From Prosthecobacter debontii (GTDB taxonomy: Bacteria; Verrucomicrobiota; Verrucomicrobiia; Verrucomicrobiales; Akkermansiaceae): a stretch of 51,576 nucleotides of DNA. The translations under genes and the position numbers were made by a program. The stretch covers positions 1 to 51,576 of the forward strand of contig CAMCBV010000021.1 of NCBI GenBank assembly GCA_945873125.1. The letters are read 5' to 3'. Below the pieces are notes generated by a model. That model ran no database searches and was not told where the DNA came from. It saw nothing but the letters and a program-made list of their open reading frames with translations. Positions 26,521 through 32,975 of the stretch are shown piece after piece; the stretch's first letter is position 1, and every line of letters starts with the position of its first letter.

Positions 26521-28395
26521 ATGTCCGACCGCAAGACTTTAGAAGAACGCCACCAGATGACCGACCTTGAGCGCGTGCGCCACTCCGCCGCACACGTGAT
26601 GGCCACCGCCATTCTCCGGATCTGGCCGGATGCGCAGTTCGCTTACGGCCCGCCGATCGAAAACGGTTTCTACTACGATTTCGAAATGCAGCACCGAATC
26701 ACCCCGGATGATTTCGAAAAAATCGAGGCGGAGATGAAAAAAATCGCCAAGGAGAACCAGAAGTTCGAATACAAGGCGATCTCTCGTGAAGAAGCGAAAG
26801 CCATGGCGGAATTGGGACGGCTCGGTGGCCTCACCGAGCGCCCAGGCAACCCATCCCGTTTCAAACTCGACCTCATCGATAAGATCCCCGAAGGCGAACA
26901 AATTTCTTGTTTCCAAAACGGCGACTTCATCGATCTCTGCGCCGGCCCGCATGTCGGCTACACCTCGAAGTGCAAAAACGTGAAACTGATGTCAGTTTCC
27001 TCATCCTTCTACATGGGCGACGAATCCAAGGGCCAACTCCAACGCCTCTACGGAACCGCTTTCGAAAACAAAGAAGAACTCGAACAACATCTCGTTCGTC
27101 TCGAAGAGGCAAAAAAACGTGATCACCGCCGCCTCGGCCGTGAGCTCGGGCTTTTCCACATCGATGAAGCGGTCGGTCAGGGTTTGATTTTATGGAAACC
27201 GAAAGGCGCCCTCATCCGCCGCGCGCTGCAGGAATTCATCACTGCGGAGCTCGACAAACAAGGTTACTCCCAAGTCTTCACCCCGCACATCGGCAAGCTT
27301 GATCTGTATCGCACTTCCGGGCATTTCCCTTACTACCAAGACAGCCAATACGCACCGATCGCAGAGCGCGATACCTTGGAAAAACTCGCCGACGAAGATG
27401 CGACCTGCTCCACCCTGATCAACGGCCTCGAACAAGGAACCTACGAGGGCTACTTGCTCAAACCGATGAACTGCCCGCATCATATCAAAATTTTTGCGAG
27501 CGATCATCATTCCTATCGCGACCTTCCTGTTAGACTCGCGGAGTTCGGAACGGTTTATCGCTGGGAGCAATCCGGCGAACTCGGCGGCATGACCCGCGTG
27601 CGTGGTTTCACTCAAGACGATGCTCACCTTTTCTGCACACCGGATCAGGTAGCTGCGGAAGTGAAAGGCTGCCTCGACCTTGTGAAAAAAGTTCTCAGCA
27701 CCCTCGGCATGAACGACTACCGCGTCCGCCTCTCGCTCCGTGATCCGGAAAGCGACAAATACGTCGGCTCATCTGAAAACTGGGACAAAGCGGAAGCCGC
27801 CCTCCGCGAGGCCGTCATCCACCTCGGCGTCGATTACACCGAAGAACTCGGCGAAGCTGCTTTCTACGGACCGAAGATCGACTTCGTCGTCAAAGACATC
27901 ATCGGTCGCGACTGGCAACTCGGCACGGTTCAGGTCGATTACAATCTTCCTGTTAGATTCAAACTTTCTTACGTCGGCGAGGATAACAAACCGCACATTC
28001 CGGTCATGATCCACCGCGCGCCCTTCGGTTCGTTGGAGCGCTTCACGGGTTTACTCATCGAACACTTCGAAGGCAAATTCCCAACCTGGCTCGCTCCCGA
28101 ACAAGTTCGTATCCTGCCGATTTCCGAGAAAACTCTCGAGGCCGGAGAAGAACTCGCCGCGAAACTCGCCGACCTCGGGGTCCGCGTCACGGTCGATCGC
28201 TCCGCAGATAAAGTCGGCGCAAAAATCCGCAACGCCCGCATGGAACGTATTCCGAACATGGTCATCCTCGGCGTGAAAGAAATCGAAGAAGGAACTGTTT
28301 CTCTACGAGTTCGTGGACAAGAAGAGCCAATCACGAAAACGACTCAGCAGTTCATCGATGATCTGCTAACAGAAATTCGCGAGCGGAGTTTGTGA
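26521..28395 (+). CDS. thrS: Threonyl-tRNA synthetase lacking the TGS domain
   Basis: 624 residues from ATG 26521; the frame is open upstream to 26458 but that stretch is not ThrRS-like. It charges tRNA-Thr. The usual N-terminal TGS domain (about 60 residues) is missing: the editing domain starts near residue 17 with RHSAAHVMA and later DLCAGPHVG, keeping the His/His/Cys/His editing residues. The catalytic core holds all three zinc ligands (MNCPHH, TQDDAHLF, MIHRAPFGSLERF) and RVRGFTQDD; the anticodon-binding domain ends in IRERSL. Compared with E. coli, about 30 extra residues (IAERDTLEKLADEDATCSTL and following) lie between SGHFPYYQDS and YLLKPMNCP. A GGGGCG/CGCCCC hairpin follows the stop. 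Confidence 0.97.
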   Translation: MSDRKTLEERHQMTDLERVRHSAAHVMATAILRIWPDAQFAYGPPIENGFYYDFEMQHRITPDDFEKIEAEMKKIAKENQKFEYKAISREEAKAMAELGRLGGLTERPGNPSRFKLDLIDKIPEGEQISCFQNGDFIDLCAGPHVGYTSKCKNVKLMSVSSSFYMGDESKGQLQRLYGTAFENKEELEQHLVRLEEAKKRDHRRLGRELGLFHIDEAVGQGLILWKPKGALIRRALQEFITAELDKQGYSQVFTPHIGKLDLYRTSGHFPYYQDSQYAPIAERDTLEKLADEDATCSTLINGLEQGTYEGYLLKPMNCPHHIKIFASDHHSYRDLPVRLAEFGTVYRWEQSGELGGMTRVRGFTQDDAHLFCTPDQVAAEVKGCLDLVKKVLSTLGMNDYRVRLSLRDPESDKYVGSSENWDKAEAALREAVIHLGVDYTEELGEAAFYGPKIDFVVKDIIGRDWQLGTVQVDYNLPVRFKLSYVGEDNKPHIPVMIHRAPFGSLERFTGLLIEHFEGKFPTWLAPEQVRILPISEKTLEAGEELAAKLADLGVRVTVDRSADKVGAKIRNARMERIPNMVILGVKEIEEGTVSLRVRGQEEPITKTTQQFIDDLLTEIRERSL

Positions 28396-28396
28396 C

Positions 28397-28427
28397 CTAG
28401 CTGGGGCGTTACGCCCCAAGCCGCTAG
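28397..28427. terminator. Nested stem-loop after thrS
   Basis: Inner stem GGGGCG/CGCCCC with a TTA loop (28403-28417), outer stem CTAGC/GCTAG (28397-28401, 28423-28427). It begins two bases after the thrS stop. There is no T-run, so it may be a dispersed palindrome rather than an intrinsic terminator. The remaining gene-free sequence to 28716 has a 12-bp palindrome ACGACCGGTCGT (28567-28578) and nothing else I can support. Confidence 0.5.
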
Positions 28428-28716
28428 GAAGGATTCCAGCCTCCCACTATGGTTTAACACCTCAGGTCATTTTCCAGCCTGGCGTCTAATCACAAAGAGA
28501 TTAGAAAATGTTAAATCAAAGCGAAGGAAGAAATGTAGCCTTCAGGGTCCGATTTTTGGGTGTAACACGACCGGTCGTATAACATTCCCCTAACCCGGTC
28601 GTTCGTTCAACACTGTTCGCCTCATCAAATGAAAAGTCTCATCGCATGCTTTCTGCTAATTCTGACGATCAACCACGCCAGTGGTCGCACATCAAACATA
28701 AGAATGAATCCACGGT

Positions 28717-29037
28717 ATGATGAATCAATACATACGCATCGCATCTTCACTTTTCATCATGTCACTGCTTGTCTCCTCAGGCTGCACTTCGGTAGGACAC
28801 CCAACGAGTGAATTTTGCCCCAAGCATGGTAATGCCTTGCAAACACGAACCGCCTATAAAATCAGTCAGGATGTCCTAGCTGATCCAACTAGATCCTACA
28901 TTCGTGTTGCCAAACAATATCCGATGCACACACCATGGATCTACTCTGAGAAGCTCACAGATATTCATAAGGACCGTGAGAAGGTGAGCTTTTGCCCAAG
29001 ATGCGATGCTGAGCTCAAGAATGCCTTACGAGAATAA
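28717..29037 (+). CDS. Small cysteine-motif lipoprotein of unknown function
   Basis: 106 residues; two adjacent ATG codons at the start. A signal peptide ends in a lipobox (SLLVSSGC), so Cys23 should be lipidated. The mature part has FCPKHG near its N terminus and FCPRCD near its C terminus; together the CPxH and CPxC pairs could bind a metal such as zinc, or be redox-active. In between lies an unremarkable polar stretch with YPMHTPWIYSEKL. I do not recognise the family. It follows thrS by 320 bp and precedes another orphan lipoprotein on the same strand. Confidence 0.6.
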   Translation: MMNQYIRIASSLFIMSLLVSSGCTSVGHPTSEFCPKHGNALQTRTAYKISQDVLADPTRSYIRVAKQYPMHTPWIYSEKLTDIHKDREKVSFCPRCDAELKNALRE

Positions 29038-29186
29038 CCAAGCCAAACAAGCTTCGCCACGCAGCCGTTACCAGCCGTCACGTTGAGATGATTTTCTGTA
29101 ACCGGACCTCAAACCCGTAAGTCATGACTACCTCCAATTTTATTCGTGCAGGAGCTCTACGTTATACACATAGTATAAAACAGATT

Positions 29187-29549
29187 ATGAAAGCTATACT
29201 GATTCTGGCCGCTATTGCGCTTGTTGGATGTTCGGACGAGAAGTCACGCGACTTCTTTGCCAAAGGCGGGATTACTATCGGAGCCCCTGCCGTACTTGGG
29301 GCTGGATCATACAAGATACCGATTCAATTTGAGACGCAGATCGTCCATTCGGGCCAGTGGATCGAGAAAGTCGATACCGAGGTCGCGGGGTCAGACATTC
29401 TATTGACTGCGAGCTTTACCAGTTCCAACAAAAAAAGCAGCTATCCAGGTCATATTGAAGTCACTCGGGTTTCGCCGGGGACATACACTCTCAAATACCG
29501 AGACCCAGATGGCACCCTTCATGCCATTGGTTCGGTAATCCTGCCTTAA
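29187..29549 (+). CDS. Putative lipoprotein of unknown function
   Basis: 120 residues from ATG 29187, chosen because it starts a lipoprotein signal (MKAILILAAIALVGC) with Cys15 as lipidation site; the upstream ATG at 29124 adds 21 unrelated residues. The mature protein is predicted beta-rich: ITIGAPAVLGAGSYKIPIQFET, then HIEVTRVSPGTYTLKYRDPDGTLHAIGSVILP. It might be a small periplasmic immunoglobulin-like or carbohydrate-binding fold; no family is recognised. It lies in the accessory stretch between thrS and the toxin-antitoxin pair. Confidence 0.6.
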   Translation: MKAILILAAIALVGCSDEKSRDFFAKGGITIGAPAVLGAGSYKIPIQFETQIVHSGQWIEKVDTEVAGSDILLTASFTSSNKKSSYPGHIEVTRVSPGTYTLKYRDPDGTLHAIGSVILP

Positions 29550-29551
29550 GA

Positions 29552-29962
29552 CATCCACGAGGCCGATACGATAAAATCGCTGGCTTAGTTTTTCTTGGTC
29601 TCTCGATCGATAAGATCAGGCTTAAAGCCACGAACGAATGGCGGGCTGATTTTTACGAATGAATGGGTGGCGGTTTTGACGCACGGATCATGGGCTATCT
29701 AGAATTGGATTACACGAAGTTTACCGAGTGCGTTCTAACAGGTAATTCAGACGCCGAATGTTGGGATTACTGTGTCAAAAATGACCCTGAGCCAAATGAC
29801 CTACCCACATTAGCTTGGAATGATTTTGCCTCTGAGCGCGGCTGGTCAGATTCGGGTTCAGAACCCCTCAAAAAATTCAAGGACGAGAGTGGTTTTGCTG
29901 ATCGGGAAGATATTCAGACTTTTTTTGAGTATATGGAAGTTGATGAGGGTCGGAAGGTTTGA
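29552..29962 (+). pseudogene. DUF5069 gene broken by an in-frame TGA
   Basis: One frame (29552 onward) reads HPRGRYDKIAGLVFLGLSID and KIRLKATNEWRADFYE, then TGA at 29660-29662, then MGGGFDARIMGYLELDY and on to DREDIQTFFEYMEVDEGR at 29956. As I remember the family, intact verrucomicrobial DUF5069 proteins read DKI..G..Y.GR..DKIR.. ADYHEN.G.GFDAR, so both parts belong to one protein and the stop replaces a conserved position. No start codon is visible for the first part. The downstream part alone (29663-29962, 99 residues) starts with ATG and could still be translated as a fragment. DUF5069 has no established function. Confidence 0.7.
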
Positions 29963-29970
29963 CCCAGAAA

Positions 29971-30058
29971 GGAACCGTGATTTTCAATCGCGACTGCAAC
30001 CGGTTGCGTTGGCTTTAGATATTTCGCTCACGAGGTCGCGGTTAAAAACCGCGGTTCC
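29971..30058. repeat. Composite palindromic repeat, GGAACC family, copy 1
   Basis: 88 bp from GGAACC to GGTTCC. Left stem CGTGATT/AATCGCG with a TTC loop (one G-T pair); right stem CGCGGTT/AACCGCG with an AAA loop. A second 88-bp copy lies at 30704-30791; both are preceded by CCCAGAAA. The toxin-antitoxin pair lies between them. Confidence 0.85.
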
Positions 30059-30093
30059 TGTCTTTTTTGCGTCTTGCGAACCTCCCAATTCCG

Positions 30094-30101
30094 GTATATA
30101 C
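30094..30101 (+). promoter_or_regulatory. GTATATAC palindrome, likely -10 region and operator of the toxin-antitoxin unit
   Basis: The 8-bp palindrome overlaps a TATATA box ending ten bases before the antitoxin ATG, so transcripts would be nearly leaderless. Phd/YefM antitoxins bind short palindromes at their own promoter; that this is the site is an inference. Confidence 0.4.
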
Positions 30102-30108
30102 AAATCTC

Positions 30109-30360
30109 ATGGCTAATACGTACAACATGAAAGAGGCTCAGGCGAGCCTGACGAAACTCTGCCGCTCGGGGGAGCGCTTTGTCATTGCGAACCGCAACGA
30201 ACCGGTCGTGGTCGCTTTGCCAGTTGAGGACTTCGAAGCCTTGATGGAAACTTTGGATGTGCTTGGTAATCCAGCTGCGATGGAGGCTATTCACGCAGCA
30301 AAACTCGGCAAGACCACTTACCGTCCACTTGATCTCGACGATGAAAATTTCGGCTTCTGA
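30109..30360 (+). CDS. Phd/YefM-family antitoxin
   Basis: 83 residues from ATG 30109. The N-terminal half is the DNA-binding Phd fold: NTYNMKEAQASLTKLCRSGERFVIANRNEPVVVALPVEDFEALMETLDVL. The C-terminal part (AAKLGKTTYRPLDLDDENFGF) is acidic and would wrap the toxin. It should repress its own promoter and neutralise the RelE-type toxin encoded by the next gene, whose start overlaps its end by 20 nt. The pair is sandwiched between two GGAACC repeats, pointing to an acquired cassette. Confidence 0.93.
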   Translation: MANTYNMKEAQASLTKLCRSGERFVIANRNEPVVVALPVEDFEALMETLDVLGNPAAMEAIHAAKLGKTTYRPLDLDDENFGF

Positions 30361-30625
30361 GCAAGTCGCGGGATGGCTCGTTGCGCTACCGCCCCAGACC
30401 AAGCGTCGGGTTCGAATGGCGCTGCGTGGTCTGATGAAAGGCAAAGGCGATATCAAAGGACTTCAAGGCCCGCTTGAAGGATTCAATCGCCTGCGCATCG
30501 GCGGACTGCGTGTGATTTATCGACAAATTTCAAGTAGTGAAATCCTACTGGAATTCGCCTGCACCCGAGATGCGGTGTATGAGCTCTATGAACAGATTTT
30601 GAAAAATCGGAAAGGTCAGTCGTAA
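30341..30625 (+). CDS. RelE/ParE-superfamily toxin
   Basis: 94 residues from ATG 30341, inside the antitoxin's last codons, so translation is coupled. The RelE fold is visible in VAGWLVALPPQTKRRVRMALRGL, then GDIKGLQGPLEGFNRLRIGGLRVIYRQ and a C-terminal EILLEFACTRDAVYELYEQIL. RelE-type enzymes cut mRNA on the ribosome; ParE relatives inhibit gyrase. The LRIGGLRVIYR segment with conserved arginines and Tyr fits the RelE branch better. Intact as far as can be seen. Confidence 0.92.
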   Translation: MKISASEQVAGWLVALPPQTKRRVRMALRGLMKGKGDIKGLQGPLEGFNRLRIGGLRVIYRQISSSEILLEFACTRDAVYELYEQILKNRKGQS

Positions 30626-30629
30626 AAGA

Positions 30630-30652
30630 GCGAGTCTGGAGACTCGCGGTCC
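30630..30652. repeat. Hairpin of the GCGAGT type, copy 1
   Basis: Arms GCGAGTCT (30630-30637) and AGACTCGC (30640-30647) followed by GGTCC, just after the toxin stop. It may serve as the toxin's terminator. A sister hairpin with a different stem is at 30943-30959. Confidence 0.6.
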
Positions 30653-30703
30653 TAGGATCTAAAAAGGCACACACAATTTTTGATTAGCCTTACCTCCCAG
30701 AAA

Positions 30704-30791
30704 GGAACCGCGATTTTCAATCGCGACTGCAACGGGATGCGTTGGCCGAAGGTATTTCGCTCACGAGGTCGCGGTTGGAAACCGCGGTTCC
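30704..30791. repeat. Composite palindromic repeat, GGAACC family, copy 2
   Basis: 88 bp, same architecture as 29971-30058: left stem CGCGATT/AATCGCG (perfect here), right stem CGCGGTT/AACCGCG with a GGA loop. About 90% identical to copy 1 by eye and in the same orientation. Confidence 0.85.
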
Positions 30792-30821
30792 TTTCATTTT
30801 TATCGAGTTGCGAAATGGAAT

Positions 30822-30934
30822 GGTAGGGTCGCTTCGATGAAGCGATCGCTGTGCCAACGGGTAGCTGAGACCCATTTGAGACGAATCATTTTCTTCTCAT
30901 TTCATGCGGCGGCTTGCGTCAAAGCCGCCCTACC
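30822..30934. repeat. Composite palindromic repeat, GGTAGGG family, copy 3
   Basis: 113 bp from GGTAGGG (30822-30828) to CCCTACC (30928-30934). Left stem TCGCTTC/GAAGCGA with a GAT loop; right stem GGCGGCTT/AAGCCGCC. On the minus strand the right end continues GCATGAAATGAGAAG, the same phrase that follows the left hairpin of the unit at 5519. Confidence 0.8.
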
Positions 30935-30942
30935 TTAACGAA

Positions 30943-30959
30943 GCGAGTTGAAAACTCGC
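30943..30959. repeat. Hairpin of the GCGAGT type, copy 2
   Basis: Arms GCGAGTT (30943-30949) and AACTCGC (30953-30959), followed by GATCC. The outer stem bases match copy 1 and the inner ones differ in both arms. It ends 10 bp before the dehydrogenase stop codon. Confidence 0.55.
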
Positions 30960-30969
30960 GATCCCCGAA

Positions 30970-31932
30970 TCAAATCACCCCATTCGCGCAATTTGTCTCA
31001 CCGCTTCCGGCGAGTGCGTTGATGAGATTCGTGAGAGATTTCATCGCCTGACGTGGGACCGATTCGAAAGTCCTTGAACCAATGTGCGGCGTGACGATCA
31101 CTTTCGGGTGATGCAGGAGTGGGTGATCTGCAGCAGGTGGCTCTTCATCTAACACATCCGTCGCGTAACCCGCGAGCTTTCCGGAATCGAGTGCGGCGAT
31201 GACATCGGCTTGATGGATTAATTCGCCGCGACCTGTGTTCACTAACCACGAGTTGTTAGGCATGAGCGAAAGCCGCGCGGCGTTGACGCAGTGATGGGAA
31301 TCCGGAGTGAGCTTGGTGTGAGGAGATATGATATCGGATGCCGCAAACAAAGAGTCGAGCGTATGATGGCGCTTGATGCCGTATTGCTCCGCGATATCCT
31401 CCGGCCAGTAATTTCCGAAACCGTGCACTTCCATCCCGAATGCATGGGCGCGTTTCGCGACTTCCTGCCCGATCCTACCGAGACCAATCAGGCCGATGCG
31501 TTTGTTGAGTAATTCATAGCCGGTCAAGCGGGTCCACTTACCCTCGCGGGTGGCTTGGATGGATGGATAGAGATTTTTCGTCAGTGCCAAAAGCAACGCA
31601 AACGTATGCTCGGCAACGGTATCGTGATTCACGCCGGGGGTGAAAAGAACAGGAATCTTCATTTCCTTGGTAGCTGGGAGGTCGATCTTATCAAGACCGA
31701 TGCCGTATTTGGAAATGACTTTGAGTGTGGGACCGCATTTCGTCAGAACCTGACGAGTGATCGCATCATCACCGCAGAGAAACCCATCAAACCCTTGTTC
31801 TGCAAGCTCCAGCATGCGAGCTTCGGAAAGCGGCCCACGCTCACGGGTGATTTCCCAGCCTTGCGCTGCCATGAGTTCATGGTGCGGGCCAGGGGTATCC
31901 TGATAACTGCATGTCGTAAGAAGAATTTTCAT
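30970..31932 (-). CDS. D-2-hydroxyacid dehydrogenase (phosphoglycerate dehydrogenase-like)
   Basis: 320 residues from ATG 31932. Two-domain NAD-dependent fold: the substrate domain begins KILLTTCSYQDTPGPHHELM, and the Rossmann domain carries GLIGLGRIGQEVAKRAHAFG. The catalytic Arg is in VNTGRGELIHQADV, the Glu in DVLDEEPPAADHPL, and the His in VIVTPHIGSRTFE. Length matches short SerA-like or glyoxylate/hydroxypyruvate reductases without an ACT domain. Substrate is uncertain: 3-phosphoglycerate, hydroxypyruvate or a sugar-derived hydroxyacid are possible. It is monocistronic, divergent from the polysaccharide deacetylase gene. Confidence 0.88.
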   Translation of the reverse strand: MKILLTTCSYQDTPGPHHELMAAQGWEITRERGPLSEARMLELAEQGFDGFLCGDDAITRQVLTKCGPTLKVISKYGIGLDKIDLPATKEMKIPVLFTPGVNHDTVAEHTFALLLALTKNLYPSIQATREGKWTRLTGYELLNKRIGLIGLGRIGQEVAKRAHAFGMEVHGFGNYWPEDIAEQYGIKRHHTLDSLFAASDIISPHTKLTPDSHHCVNAARLSLMPNNSWLVNTGRGELIHQADVIAALDSGKLAGYATDVLDEEPPAADHPLLHHPKVIVTPHIGSRTFESVPRQAMKSLTNLINALAGSGETNCANGVI

Positions 31933-32103
31933 GTGCTCGGATTCAAGATAGCAGCCGGTCAATTGTCGATTGAAGAAGTCAGAGATCAGATATTCTCTCG
32001 ATCCCCCGAAAATCTCCCCGCATGAACCATTTCATGACAATAAGAGGCGTGACATCTTCCGACTCCTGTGCAGTCTTTAATTCATCTTTACCTTTTTCGC
32101 CTT

Positions 32104-32949
32104 ATGGAACCTATCGGCAATGATGAATCATCTGAATTGAACCTGTTCGGGAATCTTTCCCGTCGCGGGTTCATCACGTCTACCCTTGCGGCCAGCACCG
32201 CAACCCTGACGAGCTGCAAGGCTATTCCGGGAATTGGTGAAGTTTCCAATCGCCCCATCCCTCGGAATCCAGGGGGGAACTACGCGAACAATCACATTCC
32301 AAATTCGGGCGTTACCTTTACACGTGTGATGGTCTCCGGAAACCATATTGCGATCACCTACGACGATGGCCCTCATCCCGCCAACACCCCTCGGCTGCTG
32401 GACATACTCGCCGAGCGAAACATCAAAGCAACGTTCTATGTGATCGGGAATAATGTGAACCTATACCCTGGCGTATTGCGGCGCACCGTTGCAGAAGGTC
32501 ACGAGATCGGAAATCATTCACAAACCCATTGCCTGCTCTCCAAACTGAGTGACTCACAACTCCGTCTCGAAATGCAGCGCTGTCAGGATTCGATCGGGCG
32601 CGCTGCTGGCATCCGCCCGCGCACCATGCGGCCTCCCTATGGCGGGCTCGTTCAACGCCAGCGCCAGCTCGTCTTCGATGAATTCGGCTACCCGACCATT
32701 CTCTGGTCTGTCGATCCTCTCGATTGGAAACGCCCCGGCGCATCCGTCATCGCAAACCGCATCGTTTCCAGCACCGCAGCCGGTGGAATCGTCCTTGCTC
32801 ATGATCTCCATTCCCAAACCGTCGATTCCATGCCGCAAACCCTCGATGGACTTTTGAGACGGGGCTTTGAATTCGTCACGGTATCGCAACTCATCGCCAT
32901 GCAAGTCAGCCCACCTCCAGCTCAAATTGCCTCGACCCAGTCCTACTGA
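32104..32949 (+). CDS. Exported polysaccharide deacetylase (NodB domain)
   Basis: 281 residues from ATG 32104. The N terminus has both a twin-arginine pair (SRRGFITSTLAA) and a lipobox-like LTSC (Cys38), so it may be a Tat-exported lipoprotein. The NodB domain shows the metal and catalytic motifs ITYDDGPHPANT, HEIGNHSQTH and MRPPYGG, plus a late VLAHD histidine. These enzymes remove acetyl groups from peptidoglycan, chitin-like or exopolysaccharide chains. The N-terminal 70 residues before the domain are low in predicted structure. Followed after 26 bp by the dynamin-like gene, possibly co-transcribed. Confidence 0.9.
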   Translation: MEPIGNDESSELNLFGNLSRRGFITSTLAASTATLTSCKAIPGIGEVSNRPIPRNPGGNYANNHIPNSGVTFTRVMVSGNHIAITYDDGPHPANTPRLLDILAERNIKATFYVIGNNVNLYPGVLRRTVAEGHEIGNHSQTHCLLSKLSDSQLRLEMQRCQDSIGRAAGIRPRTMRPPYGGLVQRQRQLVFDEFGYPTILWSVDPLDWKRPGASVIANRIVSSTAAGGIVLAHDLHSQTVDSMPQTLDGLLRRGFEFVTVSQLIAMQVSPPPAQIASTQSY

Positions 32950-32975
32950 CCCTGTAACCGATTCCCCAGCCAAGT

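Noticed and set aside
28629..28811. A 60-residue frame beginning with a signal-peptide-like stretch (MKSLIACFLLILTINHASG).
   Set aside because: After the leader the sequence has no recognisable character, and it overlaps the lipoprotein gene at 28717; a decayed gene or chance is more likely.
29521..29560. Translation of the DUF5069 remnant from the ATG at 29521.
   Set aside because: That ATG is in a different frame from the remnant.
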